A stretch of DNA of 64,000 bases from assembly GCA_913061095.1 (NCBI GenBank), contig CAJXVM010000019.1:1-64000 (forward strand), read 5' to 3'. The number at the start of each line of letters is the position of its first letter. Positions within the stretch are counted from its first letter, which is position 1. The DNA is from an uncultured Ignavibacteria bacterium (GTDB taxonomy: Bacteria > Bacteroidota > Ignavibacteria > SZUA-365). A program made the translations under genes and the position numbers. The notes under the pieces were generated by a model. That model was not told the DNA's origin and did no database searches. It saw nothing but the letters and a program-made list of their open reading frames with translations. Of the stretch, positions 54,307-62,109 are shown piece by piece.

Positions 54307-54567
54307 GGGTCCACCCCTGTGACATGGTATTGCGTTGGTATGTGTCTATCGCCCGAAAGTCTTAGCATTCGCCCCCTTATACAATCCCTCAACAGAAGGC
54401 CCGGCCGTCATGCGGTTGACTCCACTCTGTCCTCCTGACTGGTTGGATGCAATGTATGGAAGATAAGAATGTCGGAATACAGTGGCAAATTATCCAGAGG
54501 TAGATTAATGTATTTCCCATCCCCATCCTGATTTTTTTACCTTCTCAGATCATCGAACATTAAACAA

Positions 54568-54588
54568 GGCCCCGCTCCCCTCGGGGCC
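54568..54588 (-). terminator. terminator upstream of cas12b
   Basis: On the minus strand GGCCCCG-AGGGGAG-CGGGGCC is followed by TTGTTT. It ends the coiled-coil gene transcript, so cas12b must have its own promoter in the 260 bp at 54307-54567. I could not fix the hexamers there. Confidence 0.85.
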
Positions 54589-54616
54589 TGATCCGCAATC
54601 CCTGCCTCCGTCCTTT

Positions 54617-55183
54617 CTACGGTGCGAACGTCACCACCAGGCCTTTCTTCTTCCACACCTGCACGGCGCGGCCGTCCTCCTCGGCCTGTTTCTTTGCTTT
54701 CTTCAAGGCAGTCTGCTTCTCTGAGAGCTGCTTCTCGGCATCTTCGAGTTCCGCCGGATACTTCCACTTGCTGGCGACGGTACGAATGCCCACCGTGGCG
54801 CCGCGAATGGTCGCCGGCCGGTCGTAAAACCGCTGGAATTCTTCCTCCGCCCGGGGTTTGATTTCGTCCATGGCCTCCTTGATGATGTCCGCCCACTGCC
54901 GGAGGGTGACATACGAAAGGAGACTGCTGCTGGACTTCTCCAGCTTGGCTGTTCCCTGCCGGGCAAGTTCGGCCACCTCCCGCTTGGTTGCGAAACGGTG
55001 CGGCCGGGCGATGACCAGGGGATCATGCACCGGCGGGAAGTCCTCGTCCTCGAAGGGGAAGAGCTCCCGCCTCCGCGGATTGCCGGGTGCATCCATCTTC
55101 AGCTCCGGGATAGTGTCCTCCATCCCGAGGGCGGATTCCTCCATCCCGAGTATGGTATCGATGTCCATGCTGTGCTGTGACAT
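54617..55183 (-). CDS. hypothetical protein with C-terminal coiled coil
   Basis: 188 aa from the ATG at 55183, which has GAGGAG just before it. I do not recognise the family. An acidic N-terminus (about 1-55) is followed by RPHRFATKREVAELARQG, a helical middle (YVTLRQWADIIKEAMDEIKPRAEEEFQRFYDR) and a coiled coil (DAEKQLSEKQTALKKAKKQAEED), ending in a short hydrophobic strand. No membrane segment. The setting beside recombination genes suggests a DNA-metabolism accessory protein, but this is only positional. Confidence 0.7.
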   Translation of the reverse strand: MSQHSMDIDTILGMEESALGMEDTIPELKMDAPGNPRRRELFPFEDEDFPPVHDPLVIARPHRFATKREVAELARQGTAKLEKSSSSLLSYVTLRQWADIIKEAMDEIKPRAEEEFQRFYDRPATIRGATVGIRTVASKWKYPAELEDAEKQLSEKQTALKKAKKQAEEDGRAVQVWKKKGLVVTFAP

Positions 55184-55282
55184 ATTCTCCTCATTCTCTG
55201 GTTTTACAATTTCATGACAACCGTCTGTTCGCTGCATTCGATATTGCACCTGGCCATATCCCGTGATGCAACGGAGGTTCGG

Positions 55283-55957
55283 ATGAAGACATTTCTATAC
55301 CTCATTCCCGTCTCATTTCTGCTCACTGCCTGTGCAGGCTGGCAGACGCATTCCGACCACCCCATCCGCTTGAAGCTCATCTCCGGGCAACAGATGCGTG
55401 GTGTCATCGTGTCCGTCAGGGACAGTGCGGTAGTACTCGACACCCTCTCAAGCCACAATGAGTACGAGGCATTGGCGCCTCTCTCCAGAATCCCCGACAT
55501 GAAAGGCCTCACGACCGTCACTGCTCGTCAGATCGACTCGGTGTATCTCAACCGGGGCAGCCACACATTTTCCGGTATCATGATCGGCTTCCTCGTCGGT
55601 GGAGGGGCGGGACTGGCAGCCGGCAGTGCCGGAGGTCGGGACGATGACGGCTCCAGGCTCCGTCTGAAACCCTTTAGAACCGAACCGATCGGGAATGGTG
55701 ATGAAGGCAGGGACGGTGTCGAGCAGCTGATGTATGTGCTCGGCGGCGGACTCATCGGAGCTTTGGCCGGCAGCTTCATCGGATCCTCCATCGCCGTTGA
55801 GGAAACCATATACACCAACAAGGCTCACGCGAAACCACTTTCGGATCTCACCCCTCTCCGCAAGTATGCCGTCTTCCCTGACGATGAACCACCGCTGCTG
55901 CAAAGCTACAGACCCTCAGGCGGCTCAGTTCAGACTGCTCCTTCCGGCGGGAAATGA
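55283..55957 (+). CDS. element-borne lipoprotein with glycine-rich membrane segments
   Basis: 224 aa from the ATG at 55283, preceded by GGAGG. Signal with lipobox (LIPVSFLLTACAG). A strand-rich part follows (LKLISGQQMRGVIVSVRDSAVVLDTL), and then two Gly-rich hydrophobic stretches (GIMIGFLVGGGAGLAAGSAGG and YVLGGGLIGALAGSFIGSSIAV) that look like membrane-inserting glycine-zipper helices. It runs against the surrounding genes and overlaps the end of the DUF932 gene by 33 bp. It may change the host cell surface, as lipoproteins carried by phages and satellites often do. Function unproven. Confidence 0.75.
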   Translation: MKTFLYLIPVSFLLTACAGWQTHSDHPIRLKLISGQQMRGVIVSVRDSAVVLDTLSSHNEYEALAPLSRIPDMKGLTTVTARQIDSVYLNRGSHTFSGIMIGFLVGGGAGLAAGSAGGRDDDGSRLRLKPFRTEPIGNGDEGRDGVEQLMYVLGGGLIGALAGSFIGSSIAVEETIYTNKAHAKPLSDLTPLRKYAVFPDDEPPLLQSYRPSGGSVQTAPSGGK

Positions 55958-56935
55958 CGACGGCTTCTCCATTGCCATATCCGCGGCTACGGCAAAGGCC
56001 TGCCGCTTGATTTCCCCTCCCGTGCCGAACTGCGTGGACTCTACCCACTCCTTCGCCGGACGCACGTGATCCACCCATTCCGTGATGGCATTGTAGGCGT
56101 CCCATACCGTGCGACCGTGGTTTCCTTTCCCCACTGCGTAGAGATCGGTCAGCTGCAGCATGCGATTGCGCCACACGTTCCGCCGAAGCCGGTCATCGTT
56201 CCACTTCCGAAGGTCCGGCATGACCGCCATGAAGTACGGCGTCGGATCCGGCAGCGGGGTCTCCGCCATGCGTTCCATCTCCTCCCGCGCCCGGTCGAAG
56301 TCCATCTCCGCCTGCCCGATGGCTTCCATGACCTGCTCGAGCCGCTCGCGAATGCCTCGCAGGTGCTTGAGAGAGAACTGTGCCTCCTTCCCCCGCAGTG
56401 CAAGGTTCAGGGTGTTGTTGCACACCACACGTACCGGCGTCGGACGCAGCAGCAGCGGTGTCGAACCGTCATGCGAGAGCACCAAAAGGAAGTACCTGCG
56501 CACCTCGTCATCTGCGACCGTGATGGACTCCGGCAGTCGCGCGAGGATCCACACGCGGCGGCCGTCACGCACCGCACCGGCAGACTCATAGACACATCCC
56601 CGGTCAATCAGTGCCCGGTCAAAGACCGAGAATGCCTCATCATTCTGCAGCACTTCGTACTTGCGTCCTACCACCCCGAGCACATGCGGATGATTCTCGG
56701 CGTCGTAGCGGACCGTGGCGAAGGCGGGGGCAGGAACATACTGCCGATGGATCGAAAGCCCGTCCTGGCCGTCCAGACGCGCGTACAGCGGCTTCTTGTG
56801 TACATGCCAGTCGAGTCCTGCAAGCCGCAGTGCATCGGGTGTGGACGGCGGCATGTCGAGCCGTACGCCCTTTCGGTGCCACGCCGCCTCGCCGACGACG
56901 AAGCAGGCTCTGTCGTCCATGATCATGTCAGCCAT
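55925..56935 (-). CDS. DUF932 phage/plasmid-like protein
   Basis: 336 aa from the ATG at 56935, with GGAGGT before it. The DUF932 (TIGR03299-like) features are AWHRKGVRLD, VVGRKYEVLQNDEAFSVFDRAL, YFLLVLSHDGSTPLLLRPTPVRVVCNNTLNLAL and SLKHLRGIRERLEQ. Members occur on plasmids, phages and integrative elements, usually beside recombination or replication genes; their role is unknown. Its start overlaps the stop of the RecT-like gene by eight bases, so the two are coupled. Confidence 0.88.
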   Translation of the reverse strand: MADMIMDDRACFVVGEAAWHRKGVRLDMPPSTPDALRLAGLDWHVHKKPLYARLDGQDGLSIHRQYVPAPAFATVRYDAENHPHVLGVVGRKYEVLQNDEAFSVFDRALIDRGCVYESAGAVRDGRRVWILARLPESITVADDEVRRYFLLVLSHDGSTPLLLRPTPVRVVCNNTLNLALRGKEAQFSLKHLRGIRERLEQVMEAIGQAEMDFDRAREEMERMAETPLPDPTPYFMAVMPDLRKWNDDRLRRNVWRNRMLQLTDLYAVGKGNHGRTVWDAYNAITEWVDHVRPAKEWVESTQFGTGGEIKRQAFAVAADMAMEKPSSFPAGRSSLN

Positions 56936-58073
56936 GATGACCTCCGTTTCGTGATTGTGTGTGGGTGTGGTGCTGGGTTGCTGTGACTGCCTCGGGATGC
57001 GATGGGATCTCCACGCCCTTCCCTTCGGCCACCATGCGCAGCATCTCATGCAGCTGCTCATCGCCGATCTCCGGATCTTTCCAGCGGTGCCTGAGCAGTT
57101 CCAGCTCTTCGGACGTACAATGCGGCTTGAGGGCGAGAACGGCATGCACCAGATGCTGCTGCCGCTCCGGTGTCGCCCGAACGGTTCTGCTGGCCGGTGA
57201 CTCTGCCGGATCCACCGATGCTTCCGCTGCGTTCTCAGCGGGCTCGGCCGCGGCCGCCTCAGTCACGAGCTCGGTACCGGCCTGCATACGATTGACGGAA
57301 GTATCATCCTGCGAATGGATGGAGGTTGAGGACGGTGGCGTTGTTTCATGCAGGAGCCAACCATGGCCTGTCGGCTGTCCGTCCTCATCCTCCTCCATTC
57401 CAAGTTCGTCCGGCGTGTAGACGCCCGAAACCACATCGGGACAGTACCACCGCGCACCATTCGACAATGCCCGGGCGTAAAGCATGTTCCGGGGATACCG
57501 GCGCCAGTTTTCTCCGCCGGCCACATCCGCCCGCCGCGCATCCTCGATGGTGAATTGCGAGATGCCCATTGGCTCCCATGCCCCGTTCGCTCTTTCGAAG
57601 AACTCGATATGGCAGGCACCTTCGTCATGACGGCGGACAAGGAATCTGTACCGCTGCGAACGCTTGATGAGGGCTGCCATCGCCTGTGCGCTGAGTGCAA
57701 CCTTCCCCCGGATGATGTTGATGGTGGTCATGGCCTCGAGCGGCGGGATGCCAAGCTCCCTGCCCTTGAGCACTTTGACGATGGCCTGCGCCGCACTGCG
57801 GATGTCCTGGAACAGCCCGGACTGATGGAAGATTTCTCCGAGGTCACGGACGTCCATTGCCGACTCGATTGTGATCGGTGAGGGCCTCCCATTCGCGCGG
57901 GGAGCCGCATTGGAGGCCTCAACGGCGTGTCCGGCACCGTGCATCACCGGCGGGCGATCAACGGACTGAGCGGGCCTGTATGAAGCCCGTTCGGGACTGG
58001 ACTGCGTTGCCCTGCCGGTGAATGCCGGACGGCGAAGCCGCGAGGTGTCGCCAGCGTGTTCATTCTCCTTCAT
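56928..58073 (-). CDS. RecT-like single-strand annealing protein
   Basis: A 381-aa protein. The core at about residues 75-235 (AAQAIVKVLKGRELGIPPLEAMTTINIIRGKVALSAQAMAALIKRS ... YPRNMLYARALSNGARWYCPDVVSGVYTPDELG) matches RecT-family-like annealing proteins of phages and plasmids. The N-terminus and the region from about 240 are low-complexity, and the last about 60 residues look helical. It would anneal complementary single strands during element replication or recombination. No partner exonuclease (RecE or lambda-exo type) is evident in the element. The family call rests on motif similarity alone. Confidence 0.65.
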   Translation of the reverse strand: MKENEHAGDTSRLRRPAFTGRATQSSPERASYRPAQSVDRPPVMHGAGHAVEASNAAPRANGRPSPITIESAMDVRDLGEIFHQSGLFQDIRSAAQAIVKVLKGRELGIPPLEAMTTINIIRGKVALSAQAMAALIKRSQRYRFLVRRHDEGACHIEFFERANGAWEPMGISQFTIEDARRADVAGGENWRRYPRNMLYARALSNGARWYCPDVVSGVYTPDELGMEEDEDGQPTGHGWLLHETTPPSSTSIHSQDDTSVNRMQAGTELVTEAAAAEPAENAAEASVDPAESPASRTVRATPERQQHLVHAVLALKPHCTSEELELLRHRWKDPEIGDEQLHEMLRMVAEGKGVEIPSHPEAVTATQHHTHTQSRNGGHHG

Positions 58074-58431
58074 GGTGTTCTCCTCCTGAATTGCTGAGTG
58101 ATTTCAGGTACTCATCGCGGGTCAGCACTTCGATTGCCGCCCCGTCCGGTCGGCAGATCAGGCACCGGTTCCCGTAGAGGGTGTGGTCCTGAATGTCCGC
58201 CGAGTGCATGTGATATCCGGGAATGCTGACGATGGTCGTGACGGCATGACAGGTCAGGCAGAAGATCCCGGCAGTTGATGGTGTTGCGGTCAGCTTGGCC
58301 GCGCAGGAAGGACACACGCGGACATACAGGGCATCGGGTTCTTCCACTTCCTCGGCGGATTCCATGAGGACAAAGCCTCCGCATCCGCGCGTACTGCATG
58401 GCCATAGATAGGCTGTTGGTTCATGACTCAT
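58060..58431 (-). CDS. small zinc-finger-type protein
   Basis: 123 aa from the ATG at 58431, with GGAGG four bases before it. Four Cys pairs are spread over the sequence (CSTRGCGG, VCPSCAAK, FCLTCHAV, NRCLICR), which suggests two zinc sites. No known family is recognised. It is the first gene of an operon with the RecT-like and DUF932 genes, since it overlaps the RecT start by 14 bp. It could be a DNA-binding helper or a regulator of that operon. Confidence 0.75.
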   Translation of the reverse strand: MSHEPTAYLWPCSTRGCGGFVLMESAEEVEEPDALYVRVCPSCAAKLTATPSTAGIFCLTCHAVTTIVSIPGYHMHSADIQDHTLYGNRCLICRPDGAAIEVLTRDEYLKSLSNSGGEHHEGE

Positions 58432-58511
58432 CGGGCCTCCGATATGGTGAGAATTCCTTCGGGCTGACTTGCTGCCCGGGCGGTCTGCACGTGAGGGCGA
58501 AACCACCGAAA

Positions 58512-58526
58512 GAACCTCTCGAGAAC
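58512..58526. promoter_or_regulatory. operator-like palindrome, left copy
   Basis: GAACCTCTCGAGAAC, 81 bp upstream of the zinc-finger gene. The same 15 bp in inverse lie at 58880-58894 before the divergent gene. Flanking similarity (GAAAC ... ACC) extends the match to roughly 35 bp. The 512-bp divergent gap also has hairpins at 58553-58571 and 58612-58632 and no gene I can support. Confidence 0.5.
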
Positions 58527-58879
58527 CCACCCCCACCACGGAAGCAGCGGTCATCTCCCAACCCGGGTGGGAGCAGGAAGCACAGAACAGACGGAAAGCA
58601 TTGAAGAAAGGAAACCCGCGATAGACGGGTTTGGCGCCACGGCCGATACTGCGGATGTGACTGGTGGCAGTATTCATTTCGTGTTGAGATGGGATCCCAT
58701 GCAGTTTCCGGAATACTACGCAGTGTACCGGCGGAGTCCCACCAATAAGGAGGGCACCCCTGCCATTTCCGGCTGGGGGGGAGGGGTCTTTTTGATATGC
58801 AGGGAGGCCCGGACAGGAAAGTTGTCCCGCTTCAGGGAAGGTGGGAGTGCATGTCCCGGTATCAGTGCGTCCGGGCTGA

Positions 58880-58894
58880 GTTCTCGAGAGGTTC
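58880..58894. promoter_or_regulatory. operator-like palindrome, right copy
   Basis: GTTCTCGAGAGGTTC, the inverse complement of the sequence at 58512-58526, located 50 bp upstream of the ATG at 58944. Centre CTCGAG is palindromic. It probably binds the same regulator at both divergent promoters. Confidence 0.5.
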
Positions 58895-58943
58895 CTGTGG
58901 TGTTTCCAATCCATTCCCTACCCACAAGCACAGGAGCAGAACC

Positions 58944-59414
58944 ATGCTGACCCAGCAAATCCTCATCAACGGCACCCCTCATGCAGCAGTCATCACCGTC
59001 GTCAAGGGCAGGAGTGAACTCCGGCATGACTTCATTGTCATCGATGCAACCGAGGAGGAATTGACACAGTGCATCGAACTCGACCGCAACCTCCGCACCG
59101 AGCAGTGCCTGCGTTACCTCCTGACCGGCCACTGGCTTGAGCAGCACGGCGGCTCGATCGACGGCTTCGAGGAATTCTTCGAGAGCTACAGCCCGACCGA
59201 TGCGGAAGTGGACGCGGCACGCCTCATGGTCGACCAGGGTATCTTCCGTGGCAATGGTCTGCGGTGCCAGGATCCGGAAACCGGCGAGGACCTTGCCTAC
59301 CTCAAGACCCGGCTCTCGGAACAGCAGGGCGTCCTGCGGTTCAGGAAGCTTCTGCCGAGGATCATCCGGTCGGAGATGTACAATTCGGCGATGGCCGCGG
59401 AGCCGGCATTCTAG
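58944..59414 (+). CDS. hypothetical protein of the element
   Basis: 156 aa from the ATG at 58944, with AGGAG upstream. An N-terminal beta-rich stretch (QQILINGTPHAAVITVVKGRSELRHDFIVID) is followed by helices (EELTQCIELDRNLRTEQCLRYLLTGHWLEQHGG ... FEEFFESYSPTDAEVDAARLMVDQG). I do not recognise a family. It is divergent from the RecT operon and ends at a very strong terminator, so it is a stand-alone gene. Confidence 0.65.
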   Translation: MLTQQILINGTPHAAVITVVKGRSELRHDFIVIDATEEELTQCIELDRNLRTEQCLRYLLTGHWLEQHGGSIDGFEEFFESYSPTDAEVDAARLMVDQGIFRGNGLRCQDPETGEDLAYLKTRLSEQQGVLRFRKLLPRIIRSEMYNSAMAAEPAF

Positions 59415-59500
59415 TCTGGCAGTCCGGCCCGGCAATCCGGAATCCGGCAGTCCGGCTGCGGAGTCCCGCGCACTCTGCGAGTCTCTACTTCATCCCTTTC

Positions 59501-59540
59501 AGCCAGTATCACCCACGCGGTGGTGCTGGCTTTTTTTTTT
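59501..59540 (+). terminator. strong rho-independent terminator
   Basis: AGCCAG / CTGGCT with an inner CACC / GGTG stem, followed by ten T. It ends the hypothetical gene at 58944-59414. The next about 450 bp, up to the small peptide gene, show no gene I can support. Confidence 0.92.
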
Positions 59541-59989
59541 CTTTCCCCCTGCCGAGTGGACGGATTTCCGGCAGACAGCGAATTGCATAATCCGGCAGAA
59601 TTGCCTGTCATGCCTGTGCAATGAGTAAAGAGACAGCCGCCCATCGGACAAAGGCCCACTTCCCTTCATGCATTATGTCTGTGCAATGGAATTTCCTGTG
59701 GAAGGCATCGTGCGGCATGCGGAAGGATGATGTTCGCCGTCATGTTCTTCGGGGCCATGTCCCTGCATTCCAGTCCATGTATTCATGTCCTGTGCACAGA
59801 CGTGCAACCAAGGACATGCACACCAAAAGAACCACACCGAGAACTCAGCACCACAGCACGGAGAGAACCAAACACTAGCACTATAGCACTGTGCACGACC
59901 GACCGCGCAAAGCTAAGGGCTGGCCATGACAAAGTCAAATCGGCAGCCGCAATGAGTTCCGGTTTATCCTCCCGGCTCCCTCCCCCTCA

Positions 59990-60091
59990 TCAGCCGAATA
60001 GTTGAATAAGTAGCTGGATGATGCTCAGAAGTGCAACAACCAGTTCCATCCATATCGTAGCCGACTTGGCCACTACATCACTTTTTCTCAT
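59990..60091 (-). CDS. 33-aa hydrophobic peptide, possible type I toxin
   Basis: ATG at 60091 with GGAGG eight bases before it. The product is a polar head (MRKSDVVAKS) followed by one hydrophobic helix (IWMELVVALLSIIQLLIQLFG). Size and layout resemble Hol-Tox or other type I toxin peptides, but no sequence family is recognised. It lies between the integrase and the hypothetical gene, on the integrase strand, 150 bp beyond the integrase stop. The region 60092-60240 holds its leader. An antisense RNA was not identified. Confidence 0.5.
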   Translation of the reverse strand: MRKSDVVAKSATIWMELVVALLSIIQLLIQLFG

Positions 60092-60240
60092 AACATTTTC
60101 CTCCGGCCCTCATGGACCAATGGATTGTTCCCCAAAAGTGATTTAGTGGTTGCGGCTACATTAAGGACCAGAGTTGTCAATAGCAAGAGAAAAGTGCCAT
60201 GGCCACATCAGATAATTCTTCCACGGACGGCTGGCAACAA

Positions 60241-61248
60241 TCACCAACCCTCACCAAGCTTGGCCACGACATCATGCATGGTCTCCGGCTGCAGGTGCGC
60301 GTAGATTTCGGTGGTGCGGGTGTTGGCATGGCCGAGGAGCCGAGCAACCTGATACAGGGACACGCCGTCCTGCACCAGCCAGGAAGCGAACGTGTGCCGC
60401 AGTGAGTGGAAGTGAATGGATTCCGGCAGTCCGGCCTGCCGCACGAAACGCTTGAAGGCCAGTGTGAGGCTATCCCTGCGGATCGGCTTGCGGTTGTATA
60501 TGAACACGCGGCTATGCTCCTGCGGGCGGCTCTCCAGCACATCCATGGCAGCTTGGTTGAGAGGCACATTCCGCCGCTTGCCGGCCTTGGTCTTGAACGT
60601 CGCCGTGCTTGTCACATGCACCACGCGCCGGGCCATGTCCACCTGCGACCATTCGAGGTGCAGAATCTCTCCCTGCCGCATCCCGGTGTAAACAGCGAAC
60701 ACGACGATCGGCCGGATCCAGCTGTCGCCTATGCAGTCACAGAGCTGACGGAACTGTTCCCTGCTGAGGTATGCGGGAGGCTTTTCGGGGATGCGGATCA
60801 TCTGCACACCGGCGAATGGATTCCTGGGAATCATCTCCCACCGGACGGCATGGTTGAAGGCACTGCGAAGTGTTCGCAGCTGGATGTTGACCGACACCGG
60901 TGAGAGTTCCGACATCCGCTGGGCCTTGAACCGGTCGACATCGACCGCACGGATGCGGATCAGAGGCTTGTCGCCAATGATGGCGAGGAGGGCATTCAGG
61001 GACAGCCTGTAGACTTCCTGTGTCTTCGGTGCACTGTTGATACTGACATAGTCGAGGATCTTCGGGATGAAGCTGCTGAGGTCGATACGCCGGGTGGTCT
61101 CCTTCGGTTCAAGCCCGGCGATGACAATGGCCATTGCCTCAGCTTTGTTCTTGGTCCGGGTGGAGACCCATTTGTCCTGCCCGAAGGATTGATCACGTAG
61201 GTAGTAGTAGCCGTTCGATCGTCGGATGAGAGTGCGTTTGGTGCTCAT
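60241..61248 (-). CDS. int: tyrosine integrase
   Basis: 335 aa from the ATG at 61248. An N-terminal arm-binding-like region (RRSNGYYYLRDQSFGQDKWVSTRTKNKAEA) and a core-binding helical part (QEVYRLSLNALLAIIGDKPL) precede the catalytic domain. Catalytic residues: Arg191 (YTGMRQGEIL), His281 and Arg284 (HSLRHTF), His307 (LLGHANTRTT) and Tyr316 (EIYAHL). All are intact. It catalyses site-specific insertion and removal at tRNA-Asp. It stands 81 bp from the right attachment core, the usual place. Confidence 0.96.
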   Translation of the reverse strand: MSTKRTLIRRSNGYYYLRDQSFGQDKWVSTRTKNKAEAMAIVIAGLEPKETTRRIDLSSFIPKILDYVSINSAPKTQEVYRLSLNALLAIIGDKPLIRIRAVDVDRFKAQRMSELSPVSVNIQLRTLRSAFNHAVRWEMIPRNPFAGVQMIRIPEKPPAYLSREQFRQLCDCIGDSWIRPIVVFAVYTGMRQGEILHLEWSQVDMARRVVHVTSTATFKTKAGKRRNVPLNQAAMDVLESRPQEHSRVFIYNRKPIRRDSLTLAFKRFVRQAGLPESIHFHSLRHTFASWLVQDGVSLYQVARLLGHANTRTTEIYAHLQPETMHDVVAKLGEGW

Positions 61249-61261
61249 GGTAGGCCCTTCC

Positions 61262-61279
61262 AGTAACAGTGAAGTAACA
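61262..61279 (+). promoter_or_regulatory. putative integrase arm-type sites, right
   Basis: AGTAACA at 61262-61268 and GAAGTAACA at 61271-61279, 11 bp apart, just upstream of the integrase start and 50 bp from the right core. They match the left pair at 43746-43766. Confidence 0.55.
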
Positions 61280-61328
61280 TGGATGTACTTCATTGCCCTG
61301 TCTGCCCTGTATGGCCCAATTTCGGGGA

Positions 61329-61373
61329 GCCTGTCACGCAGGAGGTCGCGAGTTCGAGTCTCGTCGGCTCCGC
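61329..61373 (+). other. attR core (45-bp direct repeat)
   Basis: Exact copy of the tRNA-Asp 3' part at 43595-43639. The 5' half of the tRNA is missing here, so it is not a gene. The displaced chromosomal 3' flank follows directly. Confidence 0.95.
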
Positions 61374-61377
61374 ACAA

Positions 61378-61419
61378 CGAAACGCAAGCCGTTTTCTTCA
61401 AAGGAAACGGCTTGTTTCG
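61378..61419. terminator. original tRNA-Asp terminator, bidirectional
   Basis: Ten-bp stem CAAGCCGTTT / AAACGGCTTG with outer arms CGAAA / TTTCG and T-rich flanks. It was the terminator of tRNA-Asp before the insertion. It also ends the minus-strand two-component operon. Confidence 0.85.
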
Positions 61420-61437
61420 TTCCTTCCCCTCCACCAA

Positions 61438-62109
61438 CTAATCCGAGAGTTGCTGGGCGATGAGTGTCCGGTTTTCCAACGCGAAGCGTAGCAGAGCGTA
61501 GCTTCCGTGCAGATCGAGTTTGCCGGAGATGTTCTCGCGGTGATGCGTGGCCGTTCGTGGGCTGATATGCAATCGTTCGGCAATGTCGGCGCTGCTGTGG
61601 TTGCATGCGAAGAGTCTGAGCACGCGTCGTTCCGTGGCGGTGAGCACGGCGAGGCGAGCCTGCAGTTCGTCGAGCACTGCACTACTTGGTCGGCTGTTCG
61701 AGGGCCGGGTGGGGCTGATATGATACTCCCCGACGGCGACGCGGTGAATGGCCTGCAGGATGTCGGTCATCGCGCTGTCCTTGAGAATGTAGCCGAGCGC
61801 ACCGAGTTCGACGACACTCTCAAACATCGTTTCGTTGTCGTGAATCGTGAGGACGATGATTCGCGTATGGCAGTCCTCTTTTCGAAGCCGGCGAATGACG
61901 TCGATCCCACTCATCTCCGGCATCTCGATGTCCAGTACGGCGACATGCGGCCGATGTGAGAGAATGGCGTCCAGTGCCTGACGGCCGTTTTCCACCTCGG
62001 CGAGGATGCGAATGCGCGGGTCGTGTTCGATCACCTGCCTTAGCCCCAAGCGCACGACAGGATGATCGTCAGCGATCACGATGTTTATTCTTCGTCCGTT
62101 CTCCATCAT
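61438..62109 (-). CDS. NarL/LuxR-type response regulator
   Basis: A 223-aa protein. The receiver domain starts NIVIADDHPVVRLGL; Asp60 in AVLDIEMPEMSG is the phosphorylation site, and the conserved Thr and Lys follow (VLTIHD, YILKDS). The C-terminal LuxR helix-turn-helix is LTATERRVLRLFACNHSSADIAERLHISPRTATHHRENI. Its start overlaps the stop of the kinase gene (ATGA), so they form a two-component pair. Target genes are unknown. Confidence 0.94.
   Translation of the reverse strand: MMENGRRINIVIADDHPVVRLGLRQVIEHDPRIRILAEVENGRQALDAILSHRPHVAVLDIEMPEMSGIDVIRRLRKEDCHTRIIVLTIHDNETMFESVVELGALGYILKDSAMTDILQAIHRVAVGEYHISPTRPSNSRPSSAVLDELQARLAVLTATERRVLRLFACNHSSADIAERLHISPRTATHHRENISGKLDLHGSYALLRFALENRTLIAQQLSD

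Larger units (their letters stand above)
43595..61373. mobile_element. 17.8-kb integrative element in tRNA-Asp carrying CRISPR-Cas12b
   Basis: Bounded by the 45-bp repeats, with an integrase gene 81 bp inside the right end and arm-type repeats inside both ends. Gene content: integrase, excisionase-like protein, primase-polymerase/helicase, RecT-like annealing protein, DUF932 protein, lipoprotein, several hypotheticals and a whole type V-B CRISPR-Cas locus. There are no phage structural genes, no terminase and no conjugation genes, so it resembles a phage satellite or a mobilizable/integrative plasmid rather than a prophage or a self-transmissible ICE. Most genes read from the right end towards the left. 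It appears intact. Confidence 0.9.

Noticed and set aside
61329-61373. A second tRNA-Asp gene
   Set aside because: Only the 3' part is present and no acceptor or D-arm 5' half precedes it, so it is the attachment repeat.
60241-61437. Integrase extended to 61437 through attR
   Set aside because: The added 63 residues translate the att repeat and terminator; ATG 61248 opens the normal arm-binding domain.
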